Below, piece after piece: positions 53,589 to 62,185 of a DNA stretch of 64,000 bases. Position numbers and translations under genes: made by a program. The notes under the pieces were generated by a model. That model did no database searches. It saw only the letters and a program-made list of their open reading frames with translations, and was not told the DNA's origin. This DNA comes from Sulfitobacter sp. 20_GPM-1509m (GTDB lineage Bacteria > Pseudomonadota > Alphaproteobacteria > Rhodobacterales > Rhodobacteraceae), in assembly GCF_000620505.1 (NCBI RefSeq), contig NZ_JIBC01000012.1:1-64000 (forward strand), written 5' to 3'. Position 1 is the stretch's first letter, and every line of letters starts with the position of its first letter.

Positions 53589-55075
53589 CCAACCCCGCCA
53601 GCCTTGGCGCCATCGACGCCCGTCAACTGATCGCGCGCAAAAAATTGTCGCCGGTCGAGCTGGCGCAGGCGTGCATCGCGCAGGTTGAAACGCTGGACCA
53701 CGCGGTAAACGCCCTGATCGCGCGCGACTTTGACGGGATGCTGGAGGGGGCGAAAAAGGCCGAAACCGCCGTGATGTCGGGCGCGCCGCTCGGGGCGCTG
53801 CACGGGCTGCCCTTTGCCGTGAAAGACATGATCGACGTGACGGGCCTGCCCACCACCTTCGGGTCCGAAGCCTTTGCCAACAACATCGCCACCGGCGACG
53901 ACGCCATTGTTGCCGCCATGCGCGCGGCGGGCGGTTTGCCGATGGGCAAGACCAATACTCCGGAATGGAGTGCGGGCGGCAACACCCGCAACCGCGTCAA
54001 CGGTGTAACAGCCAACCCCTACGACCTGACGCGCACTTGTGCCGGATCATCGGGCGGCTCGGCGGTGGCGCTGGCCTGTGACTATGCCCCGCTGGCCACC
54101 GGATCGGACACCGGCGGCAGCCTGCGCAATCCGGCGGCCTATTGCGGCATCGTGGGCTACCGGCCCAGCCCCGGCGTGGTGCCGGGCAACACCCGCGCGG
54201 CAGGGTTGATCCCCATGCCCACCTCGGGCCCGATGGCGCGCAGCGTGGCGGATGCGGGGTTGATGCTCTCGGTGCTGGCCCGCCCCGACCGCAACGACCC
54301 GTTCAACACCGTGATCGACGGACGCACACCGTGGGATGCGGCAAGCTTTGCCAACCTGCCGCGCCGTGATCTGACATCCTTGCGCATCGCGGTCACCGAA
54401 GACTACGGCTTTGCCCCCACCGAGCGCATGATCCGCAACCACTTCCGCGCGATCCTGCCCAAGCTGGCACCGTTCATAGGCGACATGATCGAAGCCACCC
54501 CCGATTGCATCGACGCCGACCGCATTTTCTCGGTGCTGCGCGGGGTGCAGTTTCTGGGTGTCCACGCAAAACTTTACGACGAAACGCCCGATCAGGTCGG
54601 CCCCAACGTCGCTGACAACGTCCGCGAAGGCCGCAGCTATTCCGCCGAGGACGTGGCACAGGCGATTTTTGCCCAAGGGCGCTATCACCGCGACTGGCAG
54701 GCGTTCTTCGAGTTGCACGACTTTATCATCTCGCCCGCCGTCACCATCAGCCCGCGCCCGTGGCGTGAACTGTACCCGACCGAAATCGACGGCACACCCA
54801 CCAAAAGCTATTATCACTGGCTGGCGATGGCTTATGCCTCGACCATTCCGGGGCATCCGTCGATCACGATCCCCTGCGGGATGGACGCGAACGGCATGCC
54901 CTTTGGCCTGCAAATCGTTGGTCGTCGCCACGACGATCTGGGCGTGCTGGCCGTCGCCGCCGAACTGGAAGCGATCATCGCAGGCACCGATCTGGCCGTG
55001 CCCGCCCCCGACTTTGCCGCCCTGCGCGCCGCCCCGCCGCTGTCGCAGGCGGACGAATTCCTGACATTCAACTGA
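53585..55075 (+). CDS. amidase-signature family amidohydrolase
   Basis: 496 aa; ATG at 53585 with AGGAGA, overlapping the previous stop by 4 nt. The Ser-cisSer-Lys triad is visible: K80 (FAVKDMIDV), cis-Ser within AGSSGGSA (about 155), and nucleophile S179 in GSDTGGSLRNPA. Cytoplasmic; no signal peptide. The family splits amides, including amino-acid amides and peptide C-terminal amides. It may be a step in release of amino acids from the transported compound. Substrate not identified; it is not GatA (no GatB/C neighbours and different flanks). Confidence 0.9.
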   Translation: MTNPASLGAIDARQLIARKKLSPVELAQACIAQVETLDHAVNALIARDFDGMLEGAKKAETAVMSGAPLGALHGLPFAVKDMIDVTGLPTTFGSEAFANNIATGDDAIVAAMRAAGGLPMGKTNTPEWSAGGNTRNRVNGVTANPYDLTRTCAGSSGGSAVALACDYAPLATGSDTGGSLRNPAAYCGIVGYRPSPGVVPGNTRAAGLIPMPTSGPMARSVADAGLMLSVLARPDRNDPFNTVIDGRTPWDAASFANLPRRDLTSLRIAVTEDYGFAPTERMIRNHFRAILPKLAPFIGDMIEATPDCIDADRIFSVLRGVQFLGVHAKLYDETPDQVGPNVADNVREGRSYSAEDVAQAIFAQGRYHRDWQAFFELHDFIISPAVTISPRPWRELYPTEIDGTPTKSYYHWLAMAYASTIPGHPSITIPCGMDANGMPFGLQIVGRRHDDLGVLAVAAELEAIIAGTDLAVPAPDFAALRAAPPLSQADEFLTFN

Positions 55076-55087
55076 AAGGCCAAAGCC

Positions 55088-55420
55088 ATGAACATCCCCC
55101 TCTCGAAAACACGCCGCATCGACAACACCCTGTACCTGTCCGGCGAACTGGGCTTTGACACCGACGGCAAGATTCCCGAGGGCATCACTGCGCAGACCGA
55201 AAACTGCATCGCCAACATCAAGGCAACGCTGGCCACCGAAGGGCTGGATTTGTCGCACGTGATCTCGGCCACCTGCTACCTGACCGATCCGGCGGATTTT
55301 GCCGACTTTAACGCGGTCTATGCCGCCGCTTTCCCGCAGCCTTACCCCGTGCGCACAACCCTTGCCGCCGCGCTGATGATCGACGCCAAGGTCGAAATCA
55401 CCGTGATCGCACAAGGCTGA
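55088..55420 (+). CDS. RidA-family protein of the D-amino-acid operon
   Basis: 110 aa. RidA motif near the C terminus: PYPVRTTLAAALMIDAKVEI, with the conserved Arg and Glu. It hydrolyses enamines and imines such as those released by D-serine dehydratase-type enzymes and by amino-acid oxidases or dehydrogenases. It lies between genes for just such enzymes, 12 nt after the amidase and 5 nt before the DadA-like gene, so a role in clearing 2-aminoacrylate or 2-imino acids in this pathway is likely. Confidence 0.9.
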   Translation: MNIPLSKTRRIDNTLYLSGELGFDTDGKIPEGITAQTENCIANIKATLATEGLDLSHVISATCYLTDPADFADFNAVYAAAFPQPYPVRTTLAAALMIDAKVEITVIAQG

Positions 55421-55425
55421 CCGGA

Positions 55426-56646
55426 ATGGCCGATTTCCTCGTTCTGGGTGCCGGCATGGTCGGTATCGGCACCGCACTGGCCTTGCAGGCGCAGGGCCAC
55501 GCGGTGCGCGTGATCGATCAGCGCGGACCGGGCGAGGGAACCAGCCATGGCAACGCGGGCGTCATTCAGGCCGAGGCCCGCGCGCCCTATGCCATGCCGC
55601 GCGATCTGGCGACACTGCTGCGTTATGGTCTGGGGCGCAGCAACGACTTTCGGCTGGACCCCACGGTTCTGCCGGGGTCGGCACGGGCGCTGCTGGGCTA
55701 TTTCCGCCACTCGGCCCCCGCCCGCTATGCCCAAGCGATCCCGCATTACGCCGCACTGATCGCCCGCGCGACCAACGATCACGGCCCGCTGGTGGCCGAC
55801 GCAGGCGCCGACGCCCTGATCCGCCGCACCGGACTGGGCGAGATTTACGAGACCGCGCAGGATTTCGACGCGCGGGCGCAGACCGCCACCGACTTTGCCG
55901 AAACCCACGGGTTGGCGCTGCGCTGCGTGGACGGGTCCGACCTGCGCGCCGAAGAACCGGCGCTGACCCGCAGCCCGGCGGGTGCCATCGTCTGGGACGA
56001 AAGCTGGAGCACATCCGACCCCGGCGCGCTGGTCCGCGCCTATGCCAAACTGTTCGAAACACGCGGCGGCACGATCCTGCAAAGTGCCGTGCACCAGATC
56101 ACCGAGACCATCACAGGCTGGCGCGTGGACCGCGACGGCGGCCACCTGAGCGCGGAACATCTGGTGGTGGCGCTGGGTCCATGGTCGCCTGCGATGTTGA
56201 AAACGCTGGGCTACCGTGTGCCGATGGTGATGAAACGCGGCTATCACGGGCATTACGACATGCAAGGGACGCTGACGCGGCCCTATCTGCTGGCCGATCA
56301 CGGCGTGGTCATCTCGAATATGGCGCGCGGCCTGCGCATCACCACGGGCGCGCATCTGGCCCGCACGACGGCCCCGCAAAATCTGGCGCAGCTGACCCAC
56401 GGAGCAGCCGCGGCGGGCGCATTGGTCACCCTGAACGGCCCCGTGCCTGACAGCCAGTGGCAAGGCGTGCGGCCCTGCCTGCCGCGCATGTTGCCGATGG
56501 TGGGCCGTGCGCCGCGCCACGAAAAGCTGTGGTTCAATTTTGGCCACGGGCATCAGGGCCTGACCCTTGGGCCGACCACAGGCGCGCTGCTGGCCGATAT
56601 TGTGGATGGCCGGGACGATGCGCTGACGCGGGCGCTTGCGCCCTAA
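55426..56646 (+). CDS. DadA-like FAD-dependent D-amino-acid dehydrogenase
   Basis: 406 aa. N-terminal FAD-binding fold [20 protein letters not shown], then DAO-family sequence with [20 protein letters not shown] as in Dad[10 protein letters not shown] near residue 275, and the C-terminal [20 protein letters not shown]. It oxidises D-amino acids to 2-imino acids, passing electrons to the respiratory chain. It ends the ten-gene operon; its stop codon overlaps that of the convergent acdR gene (CTAA). D-amino acids are the likely end products of this operon, although L-specific or proline-like members of the family exist. Confidence 0.88.
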   Translation: MADFLVLGAGMVGIGTALALQAQGHAVRVIDQRGPGEGTSHGNAGVIQAEARAPYAMPRDLATLLRYGLGRSNDFRLDPTVLPGSARALLGYFRHSAPARYAQAIPHYAALIARATNDHGPLVADAGADALIRRTGLGEIYETAQDFDARAQTATDFAETHGLALRCVDGSDLRAEEPALTRSPAGAIVWDESWSTSDPGALVRAYAKLFETRGGTILQSAVHQITETITGWRVDRDGGHLSAEHLVVALGPWSPAMLKTLGYRVPMVMKRGYHGHYDMQGTLTRPYLLADHGVVISNMARGLRITTGAHLARTTAPQNLAQLTHGAAAAGALVTLNGPVPDSQWQGVRPCLPRMLPMVGRAPRHEKLWFNFGHGHQGLTLGPTTGALLADIVDGRDDALTRALAP

Positions 56647-57119
56647 AACGGCAAGGGCGCGTTGTCCTTCACCTCTTTCATCACGAAAAAGCTGCGAATC
56701 TGCCGCACGCCGGGCAGGGCGATCAGCATCTTGCTGTGCAGCGCGTTGAAATCCGCCATATCCCGCACGCGGATTTTCAGCAGGTAATCGAAATCCCCCG
56801 CCACCAGGTTGCAATCCAGCACCTCGGGCATGGCAATCACCGCATCCTCGAAGGCGGCAAAGCTGTCGGGTGTGGACCGGTCCAGCACCACACCCACCAT
56901 CACCAGCGACCCCAGACCCACCGACACCGGATTGATCCGCGCCCGCACGTCCAGCACATGCTGGTCCGCAGACAGACGCCGCATCCGGCGGTGACAGGTG
57001 GCCGGGCTGATGTTCACCCGCTGCGCGATCTCGGCATTGGTCAACCGCCCGTCCTGCTGCAACAGGCGCAGAATCCTGCGGTCGATTCTGTCGATGCCTT
57101 CTGTGGAAGATTCTTCCAT
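56643..57119 (-). CDS. acdR: Lrp/AsnC-family regulator, AcdR-like
   Basis: 158 aa. N-terminal Lrp helix-turn-helix: [20 protein letters not shown] then [21 protein letters not shown]-terminal RAM/AsnC effector domain with [20 protein letters not shown]. Divergently transcribed from the ACC deaminase gene with a 138-nt gap, the arrangement of acdR and acdS in pseudomonads and Azospirillum, where AcdR controls acdS in response to ACC. A 14-bp dyad in the gap is a candidate site. Symbol assigned by context. Confidence 0.82.
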   Translation of the reverse strand: MEESSTEGIDRIDRRILRLLQQDGRLTNAEIAQRVNISPATCHRRMRRLSADQHVLDVRARINPVSVGLGSLVMVGVVLDRSTPDSFAAFEDAVIAMPEVLDCNLVAGDFDYLLKIRVRDMADFNALHSKMLIALPGVRQIRSFFVMKEVKDNAPLPF

Positions 57120-57139
57120 AATTTACCTAACTATCTCTC

Positions 57140-57153
57140 ATACTGCATAGTAT
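57140..57153. promoter_or_regulatory. dyad between acdR and acdS (candidate Lrp-type operator)
   Basis: Perfect inverted repeat ATACT-GCAT-AGTAT in the divergent region, 20 nt from the acdR start. The size and AT-richness suit an Lrp-family site; binding by AcdR is inference. Confidence 0.45.
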
Positions 57154-57257
57154 TTTCGGTTGCTCATCAGAAATACAGAAACCATGACCCCAACTTAGAA
57201 AGCACATTTCATCCTTCTTCCCCTAACATGCGCCACAGCCAAACCGGAAGGAAAACC

Positions 57258-58277
57258 ATGTCCCTGCTTGATAAATTCGAACGCTACCCGCTGACATTCG
57301 GGCGCACCGCCATCGAACACCTGCCCCGCCTGAGCGAAGCCCTGGGCGGCAAGGTCGAAATCTATGCCAAACGCGAAGACTGTAACTCGGGTCTGGCCAT
57401 GGGCGGCAACAAGCTGCGCAAGCTGGAATATATCGTCCCCGACGCCATCGCGTCCGGTGCCGACACGCTGGTGTCCATCGGCGGTGTCCAGTCGAACCAC
57501 ACCCGCATGGTCGCCGCCACCGCCGCGAAAATCGGCATGGACTGCGTTGTGATCCAGGAAAAATGGGTGCCGCACCACGATGCCGTCTATGACCGCGTCG
57601 GCAACATCATGATGACCCGCCTGATGGGCGCGGATTCGCGTCTGGTCGATGAAGGCTTTGACATCGGCATTCGCAAAAGCTGGGAAGACGCGATCAAATC
57701 CGTCGAGGACAAGGGCGGCAAGCCCTACGCCATTCCCGCCGGTGCCTCGGTGCACAAATACGGTGCGCTTGGCTATATCGGCTTTGCCGAAGAGGTCGCC
57801 GAGCAAGAGAAAGAGCTGGGCTTCAAGTTCGACTATATCGTCGTCTGCGTCGTGACAGGCTCTACCCAGGCCGGCATGATCGTGGGCTTTGCCGCACAGG
57901 ACCGCGCCGAAAGCGTGATCGGCATTGATGCATCCGGAACCCCCGAACAGACCCGCGCCCAGGTGCGCAGCATCGTTGACGACACCGCCGATCTGGTCGG
58001 CCTTGGCCGCAAGGTCCGCGAAGACGAGATCGTGATCAACAACGACTATGCCTATCCGGCCTACGGCGTGCCGTCGGACGAAACCAACGAGGCGATCCGC
58101 CTGTCGGCCCGCACCGAGGCGATGATCACCGATCCGGTTTACGAAGGCAAATCCATGCAGGGCATGATCGACCTGACGCGCAAGGGCTTCTTCCCCGAAG
58201 GGTCCAAAGTGCTCTACGCCCACCTGGGCGGCGCACCGGCGCTGAACGGTTACGCGTCCTACTACAAAGACGGCTGA
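57258..58277 (+). CDS. acdS: 1-aminocyclopropane-1-carboxylate deaminase
   Basis: 339 aa from the ATG at 57258 (ribosome site GGAAGG). Cleaves ACC, the plant ethylene precursor, to 2-oxobutyrate and ammonia. PLP lysine K52 in [16 protein letters not shown]79-N80 region in [12 protein letters not shown]269, Y295. E296 and L323, the residues that separate ACC deaminase from D-cysteine desulfhydrase (E295/L322 in Pseudomonas), are both present, so I call ACC deaminase and not DcyD. Preceded by a divergent Lrp-type regulator. Not part of the D-amino-acid operon, though it adjoins it. Confidence 0.93.
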   Translation: MSLLDKFERYPLTFGRTAIEHLPRLSEALGGKVEIYAKREDCNSGLAMGGNKLRKLEYIVPDAIASGADTLVSIGGVQSNHTRMVAATAAKIGMDCVVIQEKWVPHHDAVYDRVGNIMMTRLMGADSRLVDEGFDIGIRKSWEDAIKSVEDKGGKPYAIPAGASVHKYGALGYIGFAEEVAEQEKELGFKFDYIVVCVVTGSTQAGMIVGFAAQDRAESVIGIDASGTPEQTRAQVRSIVDDTADLVGLGRKVREDEIVINNDYAYPAYGVPSDETNEAIRLSARTEAMITDPVYEGKSMQGMIDLTRKGFFPEGSKVLYAHLGGAPALNGYASYYKDG

Positions 58278-58292
58278 TCCCTCCCCGGCCGC

Positions 58293-58322
58293 ACATGGGC
58301 TGCCCTCCGGGGTGGCCCATGT
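58293..58322 (+). terminator. hairpin after acdS
   Basis: Inverted repeat ACATGGGC / GCCCATGT with a 14-nt loop, starting 16 bases past the stop codon. No T-run follows. Confidence 0.45.
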
Positions 58323-58429
58323 CAAAGACCGGCAGGCAAGATCGGCAACCTACATCGGCAAACTCTTGCAATTTTTTCTATTTACGGCTTATAAACATTC
58401 AACTTTTGACGAACCAAGATCGGCAAAAT

Positions 58430-59629
58430 ATGTTGGAAACCCCGGGCCGTATAGAACCCTGCTTTTTCGAAGATCACGTTCCCACCGCACTGGCCGACCT
58501 GTCGGTCGAGATCCAGCGCGCCGCCAGCGGTCTGGGTCAGGGCCTGCACCCCGACAGCGCCGCCGAACTGGCCGATCTGGTGCGGATGATGAACTGTTAT
58601 TATTCCAACCTGATCGAAGGCCACAACACCCGCCCCCGCGATATCGCACGTGCGCTGGCCGGGGCCGAACTCGAGGCGGAAACCCGCCCCCTCGCGCTCG
58701 AGGCGCGCGCCCACGTCATCGTACAGCGCGCCATCGACCAGATGCACCGCGACGGCACCATGCCCACGCCGACCTCGGTCGAGTTCCTCACATGGGTGCA
58801 CCGCGCCTTTTATGACGAAATGCCCGACGAATTCCGTGTGATCGACCACCCCGATGGCACACAGGAACCCATCGTTCCGGGCCGGATGCGTCAGCCCGGC
58901 GACCGCGAGGTGGCCGTGGGGCGGCACCTGCCGCCGTCGTCCGACCGTGTGGCGGCCTTCATGGAGCATTTCGACAAGCGGTTTCGCATCGCGGAACGGT
59001 CCGCAAGCGGGCGGATCATCGCCATCGCCTCGGCCCATCACCGGCTGAACTTTATCCACCCCTTTCCCGACGGAAACGGCCGCGTCAGCCGGCTGATGTC
59101 GCACGCGATGGCGCTGAATGCGGGGATCGGGGGCAACGGGCTGTGGTCGATCTCGCGCGGGCTGGCGCGGGGGCTTGAGGATCGCGGCGAATACAAACAG
59201 ATGATGGACCACGCCGACAGCCCCCGCCGGGGCGACCGCGACGGACGCGGCAACCTGTCCCAGGCGGCGCTGCAAACATTCTGCACGTGGTTTCTGCAGG
59301 TGGCGCTGGATCAGGTCACCTTTTCGGCGAAACTGTTCGATCTGGGCGGGCTGGAAAAACGCTATCGCAGGCTGGTGGCCGACACCATCGACGACAAGCG
59401 CGCGCCCGACCTGATGGCGGCGGTCCTGCGCCACGGCACGCTGGACCGTGGCGACGCGCAGATCGTCCTGAAAACATCCGAACGCACGGCACGCAACACG
59501 CTGAAATTGCTGACAAGCGCGGGTTTCCTGACCTCAAGCGGGCCGAAAACGCCGGTGCGGCTGGCCTTTCCGCTGGACTACCGCGAGCGGCTTTTTCCCA
59601 ACCTCTTTGCCGAGGCTGATGTGCTATAA
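58430..59629 (+). CDS. class II Fic-domain protein (probable AMP-transferase)
   Basis: 399 aa from the ATG at 58430; the ribosome site is weak, so the start is uncertain. N-terminal inhibitory helix motif SNLIEG at 59-64 (S-x-x-x-E-G, Glu63), which marks class II Fic proteins that inhibit themselves. Catalytic motif HPFPDGNGRVSR at 210-221, complete with His and the Arg that binds ATP phosphate. A C-terminal winged-helix domain (LDRGDAQIVLKTSERTARNT) suggests DNA contact or dimer control. Fic proteins transfer AMP from ATP to target proteins. It follows an AT-rich stretch and adjoins a low-GC small gene; no FicA/Phd antitoxin is adjacent. Confidence 0.88.
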   Translation: MLETPGRIEPCFFEDHVPTALADLSVEIQRAASGLGQGLHPDSAAELADLVRMMNCYYSNLIEGHNTRPRDIARALAGAELEAETRPLALEARAHVIVQRAIDQMHRDGTMPTPTSVEFLTWVHRAFYDEMPDEFRVIDHPDGTQEPIVPGRMRQPGDREVAVGRHLPPSSDRVAAFMEHFDKRFRIAERSASGRIIAIASAHHRLNFIHPFPDGNGRVSRLMSHAMALNAGIGGNGLWSISRGLARGLEDRGEYKQMMDHADSPRRGDRDGRGNLSQAALQTFCTWFLQVALDQVTFSAKLFDLGGLEKRYRRLVADTIDDKRAPDLMAAVLRHGTLDRGDAQIVLKTSERTARNTLKLLTSAGFLTSSGPKTPVRLAFPLDYRERLFPNLFAEADVL

Positions 59630-59664
59630 ACAACGAAGCCTAGGTTAAGAAAGTGGCCAAATAG

Positions 59665-59937
59665 ATGATTTCAGTTGAAGTAGAAAATCATGATGATCCC
59701 GAATACGGGCCAACGCCGGTTGTGAACCTTATCATCACCGCAGATGAAATCGATCAGTTGATCGTGGACCTACAGAGCCTGCAAAAATCGAGAAGTGGAT
59801 CTTCTCTGCATCTTTTTTCAAGTGCTTGGGGCAATGGAGATCTAAGTGTCACTCAACTTTTCAAAGGGTCCAATCCCGTACACCATTTCCATGTGTTGCG
59901 CACAGGTGATCCCAAAGACCCCCTTGAAGATGTGTGA
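59665..59937 (+). CDS. small protein of unknown function, low GC
   Basis: 90 aa, acidic, no signal peptide or membrane helix. I do not recognise it with confidence. The pattern SLHLFSSAWGNGDLS faintly resembles the Imm32-type immunity proteins, but this is weak. Base composition is clearly lower in GC than any neighbour, which suggests recent acquisition. It begins 35 nt after the Fic gene on the same strand and ends 42 nt before the convergent bhcD gene. It might be co-acquired with, or act on, the Fic protein. Confidence 0.5.
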   Translation: MISVEVENHDDPEYGPTPVVNLIITADEIDQLIVDLQSLQKSRSGSSLHLFSSAWGNGDLSVTQLFKGSNPVHHFHVLRTGDPKDPLEDV

Positions 59938-59979
59938 ACCATTCGCATTCACATTTCGAAACTGCGACGTTTAGCTCTC

Positions 59980-60945
59980 CTAAAAATCCACCTCGATCGC
60001 AATCCCCTGCGCCACCGCCAGATCCACAACCGCCGCCGCCACGGCCAGATCCTGCAATCCCACGCCGGTGCCATCGAACAGCGTGATCTGGTCGTCGCTG
60101 ACCCGCCCCGCGTGTGTGCCGTTGATGACCGCGCCCAACTGGTGCACGTCGCTTTCGGCAATCAGCCCCTCAGCCACCGCGTGCTGTGCCTCGCCAATCG
60201 ACACCGATTGCGCGACCTCGTCGGTAAAGACCGTGGCCCGCGCCAACAGCGCCGCCTCGACCTCTTGTTTGCCCTTGGTGTCGGTGCCCATGCACGCCAG
60301 ATGGCAACCGGGTGCCACATGATCCGCCATCAGCGACGGGGAAAACGCAGACGTGATGGAAATGATCACATCCGCTTCGACCATGCCGGGCAGATCGACC
60401 GCCTGGAACGGCACGCCTGCCTCGCGCGCGATCTTCTCGATGTTGGGCAGCATTTCGGGGTGATAGTTCCAGCCGATCACCTTGTCGAAATCCCGCTGCT
60501 CCAACGCCGCGCGCAGCTGGAACGTCGCCTGATGGCCGGCACCCACCATGCCGATCACACGCGCATCCTTGCGCGCCAGATGTTTGATCGACACCGATGA
60601 CGCGGCGGCGGTGCGAAGGGCGGTCAACAGGTTGCCCCCCACCATCGCCCGCGCCTTGCCGGTGTCGGGATCGAACAGGAACACCGTGGACTGGTGGTTG
60701 ATCAGGTCCCGCTTTTCCAGGTTGTTCGGCCAATACCCGCCCGCCTTCAGCCCCAGCGTCAACCCGGCGCGGTCAAATCCGCCCTTGAACCCATACAGCG
60801 CATCTTCGTGGCCAATCGCCTCGCGCACGACCGGAAAATTATAGGCATCGCCCGCCGCCATGGCGGCAAAGACCTGTTCGACCGCATCAAAAGCAGCGGC
60901 ACGGGTCATCAGGTTGGCAATCTCGCGTTCGGGGACGATCAGCAT
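59980..60945 (-). CDS. bhcD: iminosuccinate reductase (ornithine-cyclodeaminase family)
   Basis: Last step of the beta-hydroxyaspartate cycle: reduces iminosuccinate to L-aspartate with NADH. 321 aa from the ATG at 60945. Family marks: FKGGFDRAGLTLGLKAGGYW, Rossmann motif VIGMVGAGHQATFQLRAALE and the C-terminal LFDGTGVGLQDLAVAAAVVD. The ornithine cyclodeaminase/mu-crystallin family is otherwise ambiguous; the assignment rests on position behind bhcA, bhcB and bhcC, the same order as in Paracoccus denitrificans. Confidence 0.92.
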   Translation of the reverse strand: MLIVPEREIANLMTRAAAFDAVEQVFAAMAAGDAYNFPVVREAIGHEDALYGFKGGFDRAGLTLGLKAGGYWPNNLEKRDLINHQSTVFLFDPDTGKARAMVGGNLLTALRTAAASSVSIKHLARKDARVIGMVGAGHQATFQLRAALEQRDFDKVIGWNYHPEMLPNIEKIAREAGVPFQAVDLPGMVEADVIISITSAFSPSLMADHVAPGCHLACMGTDTKGKQEVEAALLARATVFTDEVAQSVSIGEAQHAVAEGLIAESDVHQLGAVINGTHAGRVSDDQITLFDGTGVGLQDLAVAAAVVDLAVAQGIAIEVDF

Positions 60946-61008
60946 GGGAGTGGCTCCGGTCAGTTGGGGACAGCGCAGGCGACCGTGTGCCGCCTGCACC
61001 AAAGAGGA

Positions 61009-62172
61009 TCAGTAAGCTTTGCCGCGTGCGGACACCGGCCACAGGACCTCGACCTTGTCGCCGCGCACGCCCACATACCAGTCGTGCACATTGGCGGTGG
61101 GATCACAGTGCCCAGGCACCAGCCGCAGCTTGTCGCCCACTTTCAGCACACCGTCGGGGTCAGCGACCACGCCATGCTCATCGGAACACTTGGTGTATTC
61201 GACGTCCCCACGGCCAAAGATCACCGGCAACCCGCTGTCCACCGACTGCGCCTTCAGGCCCGCGTCCACAACCGCAAGGCCGGGCTTGGCGTGGCTCATC
61301 ACCTGCGTGAGGATAAAGAACGCGTTTTCCCATTCGCCCTGGTCAATGCGCTGGCCGCTGGCATCCAGAATGCGCCCATAGTCAGCATCCATAAACGCAT
61401 AAGACCCGCATTGCAGTTCGTTATAAACGCCCGAGTTGCTCTCAAAATAATAGCTGCCCGTGCCGCCGCCCGAGACCAGTTCGCATTCAATCCCCTCGGC
61501 CTTCAGCCCGTCAACCGCGTCCTTGACCTGTGCAATGGCAATGTCCAGCTTGGCCTTGCGGGCCTCGTAGCTGTCCAGATGCTGCATCGCGCCCTGATAG
61601 GCCTGAATGCCGGTGAAGGTCAAACCGTCCGCCGCCTGCACCGCCTTGGCAATCTCGATCACCGCATCCGTGGTGGTCACACCGCACCGCCCCGCGCCAC
61701 AGTCGATCTCGACCAGCACTTCGATGTCGGTGCCATGTTTCACCGCCGCCGCCGACAGCTCGGCCACGTTGGCCACATCATCCACGCAGACGATGGTGCG
61801 CGCGCCGAACTTGGGCAGCCGCGCCAGACGGTCGATCTTGGCCGCGTCGCGGACCTGGTTCGACACCAGAATATCCTTGATCCCGCCACGGGCGAAAACC
61901 TCGGCCTCGGACACTTTCTGACAGCACACGCCCACGGCACCGCCCAGACGTTCCTGCAGCTTGGCCACGTCCACCGACTTGTGCATCTTGCCATGCACGC
62001 GGTGGCGCATCCCGTGCGCTTTTGCGTAATCGCCCATCTTGACGATATTGCGCTCCAGCGCGTCCAGATCCAGCACAAGGCACGGCGTCTGGATGTCCGC
62101 CGCATCCATGCCCGGCAGCGCCGGCACGTCATAGCCCACTTCAAGGCCGTCGAATTTAACAGGTGCGTTCAT
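61009..62172 (-). CDS. bhcC: beta-hydroxyaspartate aldolase
   Basis: Condenses glyoxylate and glycine into (2R,3S)-beta-hydroxyaspartate. 387 aa from the ATG at 62172. PLP enzyme of the D-threonine aldolase / DSD1 (fold type III) family; the PLP lysine is in RHRVHGKMHKSVDVAKLQ (K62). GAGRCGVTTTD and VSGGGTGSYYFESNSGVYNE give the phosphate-binding loops. Between bhcB and bhcD, with a 63-nt gap to bhcD and 13 nt to bhcB. Confidence 0.94.
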   Translation of the reverse strand: MNAPVKFDGLEVGYDVPALPGMDAADIQTPCLVLDLDALERNIVKMGDYAKAHGMRHRVHGKMHKSVDVAKLQERLGGAVGVCCQKVSEAEVFARGGIKDILVSNQVRDAAKIDRLARLPKFGARTIVCVDDVANVAELSAAAVKHGTDIEVLVEIDCGAGRCGVTTTDAVIEIAKAVQAADGLTFTGIQAYQGAMQHLDSYEARKAKLDIAIAQVKDAVDGLKAEGIECELVSGGGTGSYYFESNSGVYNELQCGSYAFMDADYGRILDASGQRIDQGEWENAFFILTQVMSHAKPGLAVVDAGLKAQSVDSGLPVIFGRGDVEYTKCSDEHGVVADPDGVLKVGDKLRLVPGHCDPTANVHDWYVGVRGDKVEVLWPVSARGKAY

Positions 62173-62185
62173 GGTGTTGGCTCCT

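Noticed and set aside
57258-58277. D-cysteine desulfhydrase as the identity of the PLP enzyme
   Set aside because: The residues that define ACC deaminase (Glu296, Leu323 here) are present and the Lrp-type AcdR neighbour is divergent, so ACC deaminase is the better call.
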